This document shows positions 1 through 8,383 of a stretch of 64,000 bases of DNA, piece by piece; the first letter of the stretch is position 1; every line of letters begins with the position of its first letter. Position numbers and translations under genes: made by a program. Under the pieces are notes generated by a model. It saw only the letters and a list, made by a program, of their open reading frames with translations. It was not told the origin of the DNA and ran no database searches. The stretch covers positions 1 to 64,000 of the forward strand of contig CAMPGW010000003.1 of the NCBI GenBank assembly GCA_946885735.1. The letters run 5' to 3'. The stretch is from an uncultured Gammaproteobacteria bacterium. GTDB lineage: Bacteria; Pseudomonadota; Gammaproteobacteria; Xanthomonadales; Xanthomonadaceae.

Positions 1-688
1 GGTCCTTGTGCAGGCGCAGCAGCGCGTCGGCGACCTTCTTGCGCACGTCCATCGGGACCCTGGGGCTGGCCGAGAAGGCGCGGCCGATGAAATCGCGCGA
101 GGTCGCCACCGGCACCAGGTTCGGGTAGGTCTGGGCGATGTAGCCCGGCACCATCGCCGCCTCGGACTCGCCGGCGAAGACCATTTCGACGCCGTCTTTC
201 CAGCTCGCCGCGACCGACTGGATTTCCGGCTGCGCGATCGGGTTCTTGTACAGCTCACCCAGCAGCAGGTAACCCAGGCTGGGCGCGGACATGCTGGCGA
301 CGCGCCGGCCGATCAGGCCGTTGGCGCCGCCGTCGGAGTTCGCCGAATCCACCAGCAGGGTGAACTTGGTCGGGTCCGCCACCCGCACCAGCGGCGTGAA
401 GCGCTGGCGATTGACCCGGTAATCGGTGAAGTGCGCTTCCTCGAAGGCGAAGTCGGTCTGCGCGCCGCCGCGCATGTCGCGCCAGTACACGTGGTAGTTG
501 CCCGAGGTCTTGAGCACGAACCGGTGGCCGGTCGCCTTCGACAGGTACGCGAGCAGCGGGCGATAGACGTCCTGTGCCTGCGCGGGCGGGTAATTGGGCT
601 CGACCGTCACGGTGAAGTCGGCGGCCTTCGCGGTGGTCCCCAGCAACAGCAGCGCCAGCGGAACCAGGATGTGCGTGCGGATTTTCAT
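1..688 (-). CDS. PhnD-like periplasmic substrate-binding protein (3' end cut off by window)
   Basis: The minus frame opens at the ATG ending at 688 and runs off the left edge, giving about 229 residues. It starts with a signal peptide (charged MKIRTH, hydrophobic LVPLALLLLG, cleavage near AKAAD). The mature part shows features of the phosphate/phosphonate/phosphite binding family (PhnD-like): YRPLLAYLSKATG near the start, the region GLIGRRVASM, and AAMVPGYIAQ further on. Such proteins bind an anion in the periplasm, either for an ABC importer or as a stand-alone sensor. No permease or ATPase gene is visible because the downstream side lies outside the window. A Shine-Dalgarno-like GGGGAG stands about 9 nt before the start. 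The ligand cannot be told from the sequence. Confidence 0.8.
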   Translation of the reverse strand, partial: MKIRTHILVPLALLLLGTTAKAADFTVTVEPNYPPAQAQDVYRPLLAYLSKATGHRFVLKTSGNYHVYWRDMRGGAQTDFAFEEAHFTDYRVNRQRFTPLVRVADPTKFTLLVDSANSDGGANGLIGRRVASMSAPSLGYLLLGELYKNPIAQPEIQSVAASWKDGVEMVFAGESEAAMVPGYIAQTYPNLVPVATSRDFIGRAFSASPRVPMDVRKKVADALLRLHKD

Positions 689-713
689 GTCGGTGTCTCC
701 CCCTTGCATACGG

Positions 714-742
714 GGTATAGCAGACCGGGGCGGGCGCGCCAA
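714..742 (-). promoter_or_regulatory. Predicted sigma70 promoter for the PhnD-like gene
   Basis: On the minus strand TTGGCG (742-737) and TATACC (719-714) are separated by exactly 17 bp and lie 26 nt before the start codon of the binding-protein gene. Both hexamers are near-consensus in otherwise very GC-rich DNA. Read by eye only. Confidence 0.45.
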
Positions 743-791
743 CGTAGTTTTGTACCGTCTGGACCGGTGCGTTCCGCTGTCGTGAGCACGA

Positions 792-1694
792 TCACAGCGG
801 GCGCGCGAGCCCTGGCTCGAGCGCGAGGACGTCCACATGGCGGCCGTTCACGTTCAGCTCGGCGCCCTCCGCATCGAGCGTCGCGACCGCCTGCGCCTGC
901 ACGCCCCGCGCATCCACGCAGGCCACGACCCCGAGTTCGTTGCCCGCGGCGTCGCGCAGGGCCTGGCCCACCGCGAGGGCGTCGCCGGCGAGCCGTAGCA
1001 GGCCCCGCTTGGCCTTGCCGAGGAAATGCGTGCGGGCCACGATTTCCTGGCCCGGATAGCAGCCCTTCTTGAGGCTGAAGGCGCGCAGGCGCTCCAGCGA
1101 GAGCATTTGCGGCGTCCATGCCTCGACGCCTTCGGCAGGCAACCGGGGCAGGCCGTGGGCGAGGTCGAGGTCGAGCCAGCGCTCCGCGTCCGCAGGCGAG
1201 GAGGGGCTTGCATGGCCTGATTCGGGTGGCAGCAACCACAGCGCGCGCCTGGCCGCGGCGGAGCCCATGTCCAGGCGCCAGCCCTCGGCGTCGCTGCCTC
1301 GCGCACGGTCCTCCTCGCCGGGAACCGCCTCGACATCGTCGAACTGCGCGGCGCAACGCCAGCCGGGGACCGCGAGGACGAGCTTGCTGCGGAACACGTA
1401 TCGTTGAAGCCGCATGCGCATCTCGTCGGCCGGGAAATCCGGCAGCACCATGAGGAACCGGTCAGGCGCGGTTCGCACCAGTGCCATGAGGGCGATGACG
1501 CGGCCCTTGGCGCTGAGCCAGCCGCTCCAATGCCACTGGCCGGGCGCGAGCAGGCGCACGTCGTTCATCAGTTGCGCCTGCAGGAAGGCCTCCGCGTCCG
1601 GGCCCGCGACCGCGAGCACCTGGTGCGATTCGAGCAGGGAAAGGGGCAACGGCGGTGATTTTGCCTTGAACGTCACGTGTCCGGGACTTAACAT
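792..1694 (-). CDS. ygfZ: YgfZ/GcvT-family folate-binding protein
   Basis: A 300-residue protein of the YgfZ family, which binds tetrahydrofolate and helps repair or assemble Fe-S enzymes such as MiaB. The family signature KGCYPGQEIVAR is complete near residue 220, followed by the beta-barrel C-terminus. The N-terminal GcvT-like part has FLQAQLMNDV. I chose the ATG at 1694 (MLSPGHVTF); a GTG six codons further in is possible. The gene is divergent from the succinate dehydrogenase operon, whose first start is only 6 bp away. Since succinate dehydrogenase carries three Fe-S clusters, the neighbourhood fits functionally, though this is inference. Confidence 0.88.
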   Translation of the reverse strand: MLSPGHVTFKAKSPPLPLSLLESHQVLAVAGPDAEAFLQAQLMNDVRLLAPGQWHWSGWLSAKGRVIALMALVRTAPDRFLMVLPDFPADEMRMRLQRYVFRSKLVLAVPGWRCAAQFDDVEAVPGEEDRARGSDAEGWRLDMGSAAARRALWLLPPESGHASPSSPADAERWLDLDLAHGLPRLPAEGVEAWTPQMLSLERLRAFSLKKGCYPGQEIVARTHFLGKAKRGLLRLAGDALAVGQALRDAAGNELGVVACVDARGVQAQAVATLDAEGAELNVNGRHVDVLALEPGLARPL

Positions 1695-1700
1695 GGCGGC

Positions 1701-1868
1701 ATGGTTTCCGACCCGCCGATCATAGGCCAAAGCGACGCGCCGGCCGAGCCGGTGTTGCGTGAGCCGGACGCCAGCGCCGCGATGACGCCTCCGCCGCCCA
1801 AGCCCGCGCCTGCCGACCCGACCCGCTACGGCGACTGGGAAAAGAACGGCCGCTGCATCGATTTCTGA
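1701..1868 (+). CDS. SDHAF4-like succinate dehydrogenase assembly factor (DUF1674), 55 aa
   Basis: A very short gene upstream of sdhC. The last 16 residues read DPTRYGDWEKNGRCID plus a final F, which is the diagnostic C-terminal motif of DUF1674, the bacterial relative of mitochondrial SDHAF4 (Sdh8). SDHAF4 binds flavinylated SdhA and protects it before it joins SdhB. The first 35 residues are Pro/Ala-rich and low in complexity, as in relatives. It is 47 nt upstream of sdhC and in the same direction, so it probably leads the operon. The start at 1701 is the only ATG that leaves a family-sized protein; an internal ATG at 1782 would leave just the conserved tail. Confidence 0.85.
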   Translation: MVSDPPIIGQSDAPAEPVLREPDASAAMTPPPPKPAPADPTRYGDWEKNGRCIDF

Positions 1869-1915
1869 CGGCCCGCGGCCCACCCACTCCTTCCCACTTC
1901 TTGCGAACGCTGACC

Positions 1916-2317
1916 ATGGCGATTCAGAAACGACCGCTGTCCCCCTTCATGATCGGCTCGGTCTACCGGCCGCAGCTGACCAGCATGCTGTCGATCCTGC
2001 ATCGCGCGACCGGCGTGTTCCTGAGCCTGGCGGCCTTCGTGCTCGCCGCCTGGTTGCTGGCGGTGGCCGGGGGAAGCGAGGGCTTCGCCCGCTTCAGCGA
2101 GGTCGCGGCCTCGCCGCTCGGCCTGGCCTTGTTGCTGGCGGTGCTCTATTCGCTGGTCTATCACCTGCTCAATGGCATCCGGCACCTGCTGTGGGATATC
2201 GGCTGGGGCCTGGAAATCCCCCGGGTTTACGCCACGGGCTGGACCGTCGTGGTGCTGTCCTTCGTGATCACCGGCCTCGTCGCCTGGCTGGCCTGGAACG
2301 CGGGGGTGCCGGCATGA
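1916..2317 (+). CDS. sdhC: Succinate dehydrogenase cytochrome b556 subunit
   Basis: A 133-residue membrane subunit of complex II that binds heme b and ubiquinone with SdhD. It has the opening pattern RPLSPFM....RPQLTSMLSILHRATG and the heme-ligand signature HLLNGIRHLLWD, with three hydrophobic segments. I prefer the ATG at 1916 (MAIQKRPL) to an upstream in-frame start at 1901, because homologues begin close to RPLSP. It overlaps sdhD by 4 nt (ATGA), which suggests translational coupling. Confidence 0.95.
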   Translation: MAIQKRPLSPFMIGSVYRPQLTSMLSILHRATGVFLSLAAFVLAAWLLAVAGGSEGFARFSEVAASPLGLALLLAVLYSLVYHLLNGIRHLLWDIGWGLEIPRVYATGWTVVVLSFVITGLVAWLAWNAGVPA

Positions 2318-2691
2318 GCCTGCGCCATCCCCTCGCCACGGCGCGTGGCCTCGGCTCGGCCAAGGGCGGCACCGGCCACTGGTGGGTGCTTCGCCTGAGT
2401 TCCATCGCCCTGCTGCTGCTCACTCCGTGGTTCGTCGTCTGGGCCCTGGGCCTGGTCGGCGCCGACCAGTACGGCGTGCGCCAGTCGCTGGCGCAGCCGC
2501 TGAACGCTTCGCTGATGATCGCCTTCGTCCTGTCCCTGTTCTGGCACTCGCAGCTCGGCTTGCAGGTGGTGATCGAGGACTACGTGCACGGCTGGATGGA
2601 GTGGGCCCTGCAGGTGCTGGTCCGCTTCACCTGCGCGATCGCCGCCATCGCCAGCGTCGTGGCCATCGGCCGCATCGCCTTCACCGCCTGA
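2314..2691 (+). CDS. sdhD: Succinate dehydrogenase hydrophobic membrane anchor subunit
   Basis: A 125-residue protein with three transmembrane stretches and the SdhD signature [15 protein letters not shown], whose histidine and Asp-Tyr belong to the heme/quinone pocket. The ATG at 2314 overlaps the sdhC stop. The longer reading frame upstream of it is an out-of-frame shadow of sdhC. It anchors the catalytic SdhA-SdhB pair to the inner membrane. Confidence 0.94.
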   Translation: MSLRHPLATARGLGSAKGGTGHWWVLRLSSIALLLLTPWFVVWALGLVGADQYGVRQSLAQPLNASLMIAFVLSLFWHSQLGLQVVIEDYVHGWMEWALQVLVRFTCAIAAIASVVAIGRIAFTA

Positions 2692-2698
2692 GCCCGAC

Positions 2699-4492
2699 AT
2701 GACTCCTGCCTACAAGATCACCGAGCACAAGTACGACATGGTCGTGGTCGGCGCCGGCGGCGCCGGCCTGCGCGCCACCTTCGGCCTGGCCGCGAAGGGC
2801 CTGCGCACCGCCTGCATCACCAAGGTGTTCCCGACCCGATCGCACACCGTGGCTGCGCAGGGCGGGATCTCCGCCGCGCTCGGCAACATGGGCGAGGACG
2901 ACTGGCGCTACCACTTCTTCGATACGGTGAAGGGCTCGGACTGGCTGGGCGACCAGGACGCGATCGAATACATGTGCCGCGAGGCGATCCCGGCCATCAT
3001 CGAGCTCGAGCATTACGGCGTGCCGTTCTCGCGCACCGACGAGGGCAAGATCTACCAGCGCCCGTTCGGCGGCATGACCACCCGCTACGGCGAGGGTCCG
3101 CCGGCGCAGCGCACCTGCGCCGCGGCCGACCGCACCGGCCACGCCATCCTGCACACGCTGTACCAGCAGTCGCTGGCGCACTCGGCGGAGTTCTTCGTCG
3201 AATACTTCGCCCTTGACCTGATCATGGACGCCGAGGGCGCGTGCCGCGGCGTGCTGGCGCTGGAGATGGCGACCGGCGAGCTGCACCTGTTCCGCGCCCA
3301 GGGCACCGTGCTCGCCACCGGCGGCTACGGCCGCGCCTACTTCTCCGCAACCTCTGCCCACACCTGTACCGGCGATGGCGGCGGCATGGCCTTGCGCGCA
3401 GGGCTTCCGCTGCAGGACATGGAGTTCGTGCAGTTCCATCCGACCGGCATCTACGGCGCGGGCTGCCTGATCACCGAGGGCGTGCGCGGCGAAGGCGGCA
3501 TCCTGCGCAACGCCAAGGGCGAGCGCTTCATGGAGCGCTACGCGCCGAGCGTGAAGGACCTGGCGCCGCGCGACATGGTCAGCCGCTCGATGACCATCGA
3601 GATCCGCGAAGGCCGCGGCGTCGGGCCGAAGAAGGACCACATCCACCTCGACCTGACCCACCTCGACCCGGCCGTCATCCACGAGAAGCTGCCGGGCATC
3701 GCCGAGACCGCCAAGATCTTCGCCGGCGTGGACGTGACGCGGCAGCCGATCCCGGTGCTGCCGACCGTGCACTACAACATGGGCGGACTGCAGACCAACT
3801 ACCACGGCGAAGTGGTGACGCTGAAGGACGGCAATCCCGACACCGTCGTGCCCGGGCTGTACGCCATCGGCGAGGCGGCCTGCGTGTCGGTGCACGGCGC
3901 CAACCGGCTCGGTTCCAACTCGTTGCTGGACCTGGTGGTGTTCGGCCGCGCGGTCGCGAACCGCTGCGCCGAAACGATCCGACCGGGCATGCCGCACTCG
4001 ACGCTGCCCGCCACCGCCTGCGACAAGTCGCTCGCCAACCTCGATACGCTCAGGCACGCGGACGGCGGCACGCCCACCGCGGTCATCCGCGACGCGATGC
4101 AGCGCACGATGCAGAACGACGCCGCGGTGTTCCGCACCGGCGAGACGCTGGCCCAGGGCGTCACGGGCATCCGCGAGGTGCACGCGTCCTTCGCCGACGT
4201 GAAGGTCAGCGACCGCTCGATGATCTGGAATTCCGACCTCATCGAGACGCTCGAGCTGCAGAACCTCCTCGGGCAGGCGGTGGCGACGATGGTGTCGGCA
4301 GCCAACCGCACCGAATCGCGCGGCGCCCACGCCCGCGAGGATTTCCCCACGCGCGACGACGCCCAGTGGATGAGGCACACGCTGTGCTGGGTGGACGAGG
4401 CGGGTGGTACCCGCATCGACTACCGCCCCGTCCACCTGAGCGTGCTGACCAGCGACGTCAGCGTGATCCCGCCGAAGGAACGCAAGTACTGA
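2699..4492 (+). CDS. sdhA: Succinate dehydrogenase flavoprotein subunit
   Basis: A 597-residue catalytic subunit that oxidises succinate to fumarate. The sequence shows the dinucleotide-binding start [11 protein letters not shown], the covalent-FAD histidine in [11 protein letters not shown] (His49), the substrate-site segment [10 protein letters not shown], and [18 protein letters not shown] near residue 400. Length is normal for the family. It starts 7 nt after sdhD. FAD attachment would be assisted by SdhE, encoded downstream, and maturation by the SDHAF4-like protein upstream. Confidence 0.97.
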   Translation: MTPAYKITEHKYDMVVVGAGGAGLRATFGLAAKGLRTACITKVFPTRSHTVAAQGGISAALGNMGEDDWRYHFFDTVKGSDWLGDQDAIEYMCREAIPAIIELEHYGVPFSRTDEGKIYQRPFGGMTTRYGEGPPAQRTCAAADRTGHAILHTLYQQSLAHSAEFFVEYFALDLIMDAEGACRGVLALEMATGELHLFRAQGTVLATGGYGRAYFSATSAHTCTGDGGGMALRAGLPLQDMEFVQFHPTGIYGAGCLITEGVRGEGGILRNAKGERFMERYAPSVKDLAPRDMVSRSMTIEIREGRGVGPKKDHIHLDLTHLDPAVIHEKLPGIAETAKIFAGVDVTRQPIPVLPTVHYNMGGLQTNYHGEVVTLKDGNPDTVVPGLYAIGEAACVSVHGANRLGSNSLLDLVVFGRAVANRCAETIRPGMPHSTLPATACDKSLANLDTLRHADGGTPTAVIRDAMQRTMQNDAAVFRTGETLAQGVTGIREVHASFADVKVSDRSMIWNSDLIETLELQNLLGQAVATMVSAANRTESRGAHAREDFPTRDDAQWMRHTLCWVDEAGGTRIDYRPVHLSVLTSDVSVIPPKERKY

Positions 4493-4497
4493 CCGCC

Positions 4498-4516
4498 GCC
4501 CGGCTTGCCGCCGGGC
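4498..4516 (+). other. Intercistronic hairpin between sdhA and sdhB
   Basis: GCCCGGC (4498-4504), a 5-nt loop, then GCCGGGC (4510-4516) form a perfect 7-bp GC hairpin in the 50-nt gap. No T-tract follows, so it is not a classical terminator. It could affect mRNA processing or relative stability, which is inference. Confidence 0.35.
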
Positions 4517-4542
4517 GCCCGCAGAACTGAAGAGAACGACAG

Positions 4543-5328
4543 ATGGCCGAGTTCACCCTCCCGAAGAATTCCAAGGTCCGCCGCGGCAGGCACTTCAAGG
4601 CGCCGGCCGGCGCGAAGCGCGTGCGCAGTTTCAAGATCTACCGCTGGAACCCGGACGATGCGGAGAACCCGCGCACCGATACCTACGAGCTGGATCTGGA
4701 CGACTGCGGGCCGATGGTCCTGGACGCGCTGATCAAGATCAAGAACGAGGTCGACCCGACGCTGACTTTCCGCCGCAGCTGCCGCGAGGGCATCTGCGGC
4801 AGCTGCGCGATGAACATCGATGGCACCAACACCCTGGCCTGCACCAAGGGCATCGATGACTGCGGCAAATCGGAAGTGCCGATCTATCCGCTGCCGCACA
4901 TGCCGGTGGTGAAGGACCTGGTGCCCGACCTGACGCACGTCTACGCGCAATACGCCTCGATCAAGCCCTGGCTGCGCACGCAGAGCGCGCCGCCGGCCGG
5001 CGAGCGCCTGCAGTCCAAGCAGGACCGCGAGCGCCTAGACGGCCTGTACGAATGCATCCTCTGCTTCTGCTGCTCGACCTCCTGCCCGAGCTACTGGTGG
5101 AACGGCGACCGCTACCTGGGTCCGGCCGTGCTGCTGCAGGCGCACCGCTGGATCGTGGACTCGCGCGACGAGGACACCGGCGCGCGCCTGGACGAGCTGG
5201 AGGATCCCTTCAAGCTCTATCGCTGCCACACCATCATGAACTGCGCGCGCACCTGTCCGAAGGGCCTGAACCCGGGCAAGGCGATCGCCGAGATCAAGCA
5301 ACTGATGATGGCCCGGCGCGGCGCCTGA
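4543..5328 (+). CDS. sdhB: Succinate dehydrogenase iron-sulfur subunit
   Basis: A 261-residue electron-transfer subunit. The [2Fe-2S] ligands are in [15 protein letters not shown]...LAC (about residues 80-100). The [4Fe-4S] and [3Fe-4S] ligands are in [16 protein letters not shown] and [19 protein letters not shown]. It is slightly longer at the N-terminus than the E. coli protein, as is usual in xanthomonads and mitochondria. The next gene begins one base after its stop, so they are co-transcribed. Confidence 0.97.
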   Translation: MAEFTLPKNSKVRRGRHFKAPAGAKRVRSFKIYRWNPDDAENPRTDTYELDLDDCGPMVLDALIKIKNEVDPTLTFRRSCREGICGSCAMNIDGTNTLACTKGIDDCGKSEVPIYPLPHMPVVKDLVPDLTHVYAQYASIKPWLRTQSAPPAGERLQSKQDRERLDGLYECILCFCCSTSCPSYWWNGDRYLGPAVLLQAHRWIVDSRDEDTGARLDELEDPFKLYRCHTIMNCARTCPKGLNPGKAIAEIKQLMMARRGA

Positions 5329-5329
5329 C

Positions 5330-5749
5330 ATGGCCGCCTCGCCGATGCTGCAGCCGGTGTTCGCGATGGCGGCGATCACTTTTGCGGTGTGGCTGCGCCT
5401 GTACGTGGTGCGCATCCCGGAGATGCGGCGGCGGCGCATCCACCCGCAGGCGGTCGCCGGCTCCGCGGCCAAGGCCACGGCCTTCGAAGACACTCGCGCC
5501 AGCGACAACTTCATCAACCTGTTCGAGATGCCGGTGCTGTTCTACGTGGCGGCGTTCGTCGCGATCCTCGCGGACGGCGTCACGCCGCTGGCGCTCGCCC
5601 TGGCCTGGGGCTTCGTCGGCCTGCGCGCGGTGCACAGCCTCATCCAGTGCAGCTACAACCGCGTGATGCACCGCTTCGCCGTCTATTCCCTGTCCAGCGT
5701 CGTGCTGGCGGCGCTGTGGGTGCACCTGGCGCTGCGCGTCCTGGCGTGA
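5330..5749 (+). CDS. MAPEG-family membrane protein
   Basis: A 139-residue protein with four hydrophobic segments. The central block ASDNFINLFEMPVLFYVA followed by AWGFVGLRAVHSLIQC and a terminal NRVMHRFAVYSLSS is typical of MAPEG proteins (membrane-associated proteins in eicosanoid and glutathione metabolism). Many bacterial members have no assigned reaction; some are glutathione transferases. It sits between sdhB and sdhE with 1-nt and 4-nt junctions, so it is expressed with succinate dehydrogenase. No role in complex II is known to me. Confidence 0.85.
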   Translation: MAASPMLQPVFAMAAITFAVWLRLYVVRIPEMRRRRIHPQAVAGSAAKATAFEDTRASDNFINLFEMPVLFYVAAFVAILADGVTPLALALAWGFVGLRAVHSLIQCSYNRVMHRFAVYSLSSVVLAALWVHLALRVLA

Positions 5750-5997
5750 GCGACGACGACGCCGAGATTCGGCGCTTGCGCTGGCGCTGTCGCCGCGGAA
5801 TGCGCGAACTCGACCAGCTGATGCTGCGTTACCTCGACCAGCGTTGGCCGCGGGCCGAGGACGCGGAAAGAAAGCAGTTCCTACGCCTGCTCGACTGCGA
5901 GGACGATAAGCTCTGGGCATGGTGCATGGGCCGCGAACGGCCCGCCGATCCGGAGTTGCGCAGGTTTGTCGACATCCTCATCGAGCTTCCCGCTTGA
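5746..5997 (+). CDS. sdhE: SdhE, FAD assembly factor for SdhA
   Basis: An 83-residue protein of the SdhE/SDHAF2/CptB family. The required RGxxE motif is present as RRGMRELD near residues 17-24, followed by LDCEDDKLWAWCMGR, the second conserved block. It promotes covalent attachment of FAD to SdhA. The start is GTG at 5746, overlapping the MAPEG stop codon (GTGA). The reading frame continues upstream without this start, but only the GTG gives the family length. Confidence 0.93.
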   Translation: MSDDDAEIRRLRWRCRRGMRELDQLMLRYLDQRWPRAEDAERKQFLRLLDCEDDKLWAWCMGRERPADPELRRFVDILIELPA

Positions 5998-6421
5998 CTG
6001 GCGTCCCTCGCGGCTGATGCTCGCCGCGCGTGCGGTGCTCGCCGTCCTCGCGCTGGGGTCGCTGCTTGGCAGCGCCATGCCGCGGCAGGTCGCGGTGCCG
6101 GGCGCCTTGCTCCTCGGCGGCCTGTGCTTCCTGCGATTGCGGCGCGCGCATCGCCACCCGCAGGCCTCGATGCGCATCGCCGACGACGGCCGTTGGCTGG
6201 TCCTGCAGGAGGGCGCCGGTCCGCCTCGGCTTTTCGAGCAGGCCCGGGTCCAGGTCAGGGGCAGCCTGGCCAGGGTCGAGGCGGTGGGCCCCGACGGGCG
6301 ACGCCAGGGCTGGGACTGGTGGCCGGACACGCTCGACGCGGAGGGGCTGCGCAGGTTGCGACTGGCCTCGCGCGGGCCGGGCGCGCATTCGGCCGCCGCA
6401 ATTGCGACAATGCCGGGCTGA
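5966..6421 (+). CDS. CptA/YgfX-like membrane protein
   Basis: A 151-residue protein beginning PLDWRPSRLML, then two close hydrophobic segments and a soluble tail ending in a GWDWWPDTLDAEGLRRLR block. This is the layout of YgfX (CptA), which in E. coli is encoded next to sdhE (CptB) and was reported as a toxin-like inhibitor of cell division. The best start is the TTG at 5966, which keeps the conserved WRPSR; it overlaps sdhE by 32 nt. Position and architecture carry the call, since sequence identity in this family is low. Confidence 0.7.
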   Translation: MSTSSSSFPLDWRPSRLMLAARAVLAVLALGSLLGSAMPRQVAVPGALLLGGLCFLRLRRAHRHPQASMRIADDGRWLVLQEGAGPPRLFEQARVQVRGSLARVEAVGPDGRRQGWDWWPDTLDAEGLRRLRLASRGPGAHSAAAIATMPG

Positions 6422-6431
6422 ACCGCCAAGG

Positions 6432-7682
6432 ATGCCCATGTTCCAGCCCCTGTCGTTCGCCATCGGCCTGCGCTACCTGCGCGCCAAGCGCCGCAACGGC
6501 TTCATCTCCTTCATCTCGATGGCGTCCATCCTCGGCATCCTGATCGGCGTGATGGCGCTGATCACCACCATCTCGGTGATGAATGGATTCCAGCGCGAGC
6601 TGCGCGAGCGGATCCTCGGCATGGTCTCCCACGCCACCATCGACGGACTCGACGGTCCGCTGCTCGACTGGCAGCGCGCCGTGCAGGTCAGCCGCACCGA
6701 CCCGCGGGTGCTCGGCGCCGCTCCCTACGTGCAGACCGAGGCCCTGCTGCAGGGAAACCGCCGCCAGGGCGCGATGATCCGCGGCGTGTTGCCCGCCGCC
6801 GAGCCGGCGGTGTCGGACCTGGCCAGCAAGATGAAGCGCGGCAAGCTGTCCGACCTGCAGCCGGGCGCCTATCGCATCGTGCTGGGCAGCGAGCTGGCGC
6901 AGATCCTTGGCGTCGGGGTAGGAGACTCGGTGAACGTGTTCGTGTCGGCGGCGACGGTGACGCCGATCGGCCCGGTGCCGCGGGCGCGGCGCTTCGAGGT
7001 CTCCGGCATCTTCGAGGTCGGCGCCCAGGAATACGACTTCGGCCTCGCGGTGATCCACCTGCAGGACGCGCAACGGCTGATGCGGATGGGCGAGGGCGTC
7101 ACCGGCGTGCGCCTCAAGCTCACCGACATCTGGGACGCCTGGAGCGTGGCGCGCAGCCTGGCCAACCGCCTCGACGGGATGTACCGCGTGCGCGACTGGA
7201 CCCGCGACCACGAAAATTTCTTCCGTTCGCTCAAGCTCGAGAAGACCATCATGTTCGTGCTGCTCTCGCTGGTGATCGCGATCGCGGCCTTCAACCTGGT
7301 GTCCTCGCTGGTCATGCTGGTGCAGGACAAGCAGGCCGACATCGCCATCCTGCGCACCCTCGGCCTGTCGCCCGGCGCGGTGATGCGCGTGTTCATGGTG
7401 CAGGGCACGGTGATCGGCGTGGTCGGCGTCGGGCTCGGCGTGGTGGCGGGCGTGCTGCTGTCGCTCAACCTGTCGTATCTGGTGAAGGCCATCGAGGGAC
7501 TGACCGGCAACGAGCTGATGCCGCCGGACGTCTATTACATCTCCGGCGTGCCTACTGCGGTCGAGCCGGCCGACGTGACCCTGGTCGCCGCCATCGCCTT
7601 CGTCATGTGCCTGCTCGCGACGGTGTACCCGGCCTGGCGCGCGGCCCGCACCGATCCTGCCTCGGCGCTTCGCTATGAGTGA
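6432..7682 (+). CDS. lolC: Lipoprotein-releasing ABC transporter permease (LolC/LolE family)
   Basis: A 416-residue inner-membrane permease that, with LolD, frees outer-membrane lipoproteins for LolA. The N-terminal membrane helix block [19 protein letters not shown] is followed by a large periplasmic domain (about residues 45-265) and three C-terminal helices containing [19 protein letters not shown], the FtsX/MacB coupling signature. Only one permease gene is present before lolD, so this may be the single hybrid (LolF-like) form rather than a LolC/LolE pair; another copy could lie elsewhere. Start ATG at 6432, ten nt after the previous gene. Confidence 0.9.
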   Translation: MPMFQPLSFAIGLRYLRAKRRNGFISFISMASILGILIGVMALITTISVMNGFQRELRERILGMVSHATIDGLDGPLLDWQRAVQVSRTDPRVLGAAPYVQTEALLQGNRRQGAMIRGVLPAAEPAVSDLASKMKRGKLSDLQPGAYRIVLGSELAQILGVGVGDSVNVFVSAATVTPIGPVPRARRFEVSGIFEVGAQEYDFGLAVIHLQDAQRLMRMGEGVTGVRLKLTDIWDAWSVARSLANRLDGMYRVRDWTRDHENFFRSLKLEKTIMFVLLSLVIAIAAFNLVSSLVMLVQDKQADIAILRTLGLSPGAVMRVFMVQGTVIGVVGVGLGVVAGVLLSLNLSYLVKAIEGLTGNELMPPDVYYISGVPTAVEPADVTLVAAIAFVMCLLATVYPAWRAARTDPASALRYE

Positions 7683-8382
7683 GATCCACGCCATGGACGT
7701 CGTGATCCGCGCCAGCAACCTCGGCAAGACCTACGAGGAAGGCACGTTGGTGACACCGGTCTTCGCCGGGCTGGACCTGGCGGTGCGCCGCGGCGAGACC
7801 GTCGCCATCGTCGGCGCTTCAGGCGCCGGCAAGAGCACGCTGCTGCACCTGCTCGGCGGCCTGGACAGCGCCTCGTCCGGCCAGGTGTACGTCGAGGAGC
7901 AGGAGATCTCCGGCCTGCCCGAAAAGTCGCGCGGCATGCTGCGCAACCGTGCGCTCGGCTTCATCTACCAGTTCCACCACCTGTTGCCCGAGTTCACCGC
8001 GCTCGAGAACGTGATGATCCCGCTGATGATCCGCGGCGAGCGGCCCTCGGCCTGCCGGGAGCCGGCGCGGGCCTTGCTCGAGCGCGTCGGCCTCGGGCAC
8101 CGGCTCGGCCACAAGCCCGGTGAACTCTCCGGCGGCGAGCGCCAGCGCGCCGCCGTGGCACGCGCGTTGGTCACCCGGCCGGCCTGCGTGCTCGGCGATG
8201 AGCCGACCGGAAACCTCGACGAGAAGACGGCCGCGGCGGTCTTCGACTTGCTGCTGGAACTGAATCGCGAAATCGGCACGGCGCTGGTCATGGTCACCCA
8301 CGACCGCCGCCTCGCCAGCAAGCTCGACCGCACCCTGGAGCTCACCCAGGGCAAGCTGCAAGAACTGTCGGCCGCGGATTGA
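7675..8382 (+). CDS. lolD: Lipoprotein-releasing system ATP-binding protein
   Basis: A 235-residue ABC ATPase. Walker A is GASGAGKST, the signature is LSGGERQR, and Walker B is [11 protein letters not shown], with the His switch in VTHDRRLAS. It overlaps the permease gene by 8 nt. It energises lipoprotein extraction by the LolC/E permease. Confidence 0.95.
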   Translation: MSEIHAMDVVIRASNLGKTYEEGTLVTPVFAGLDLAVRRGETVAIVGASGAGKSTLLHLLGGLDSASSGQVYVEEQEISGLPEKSRGMLRNRALGFIYQFHHLLPEFTALENVMIPLMIRGERPSACREPARALLERVGLGHRLGHKPGELSGGERQRAAVARALVTRPACVLGDEPTGNLDEKTAAAVFDLLLELNREIGTALVMVTHDRRLASKLDRTLELTQGKLQELSAAD

Positions 8383-8383
8383 G

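Noticed and set aside
8..1072. Long plus-strand reading frame at the left edge
   Set aside because: It is antisense to the PhnD-like gene and YgfZ, Arg/His-rich and without family features; an effect of high GC at third codon positions.
2681..4435. Long minus-strand frame opposite sdhA (similar cases opposite uvrC, the GGDEF/EAL gene and the NRPS-PKS)
   Set aside because: Antisense shadows with His/Arg/Gln-rich composition; the plus-strand genes have full catalytic motifs.
4498..4516. sdhA-sdhB hairpin as a terminator
   Set aside because: There is no T-tract, and termination there would cut off the essential sdhB.
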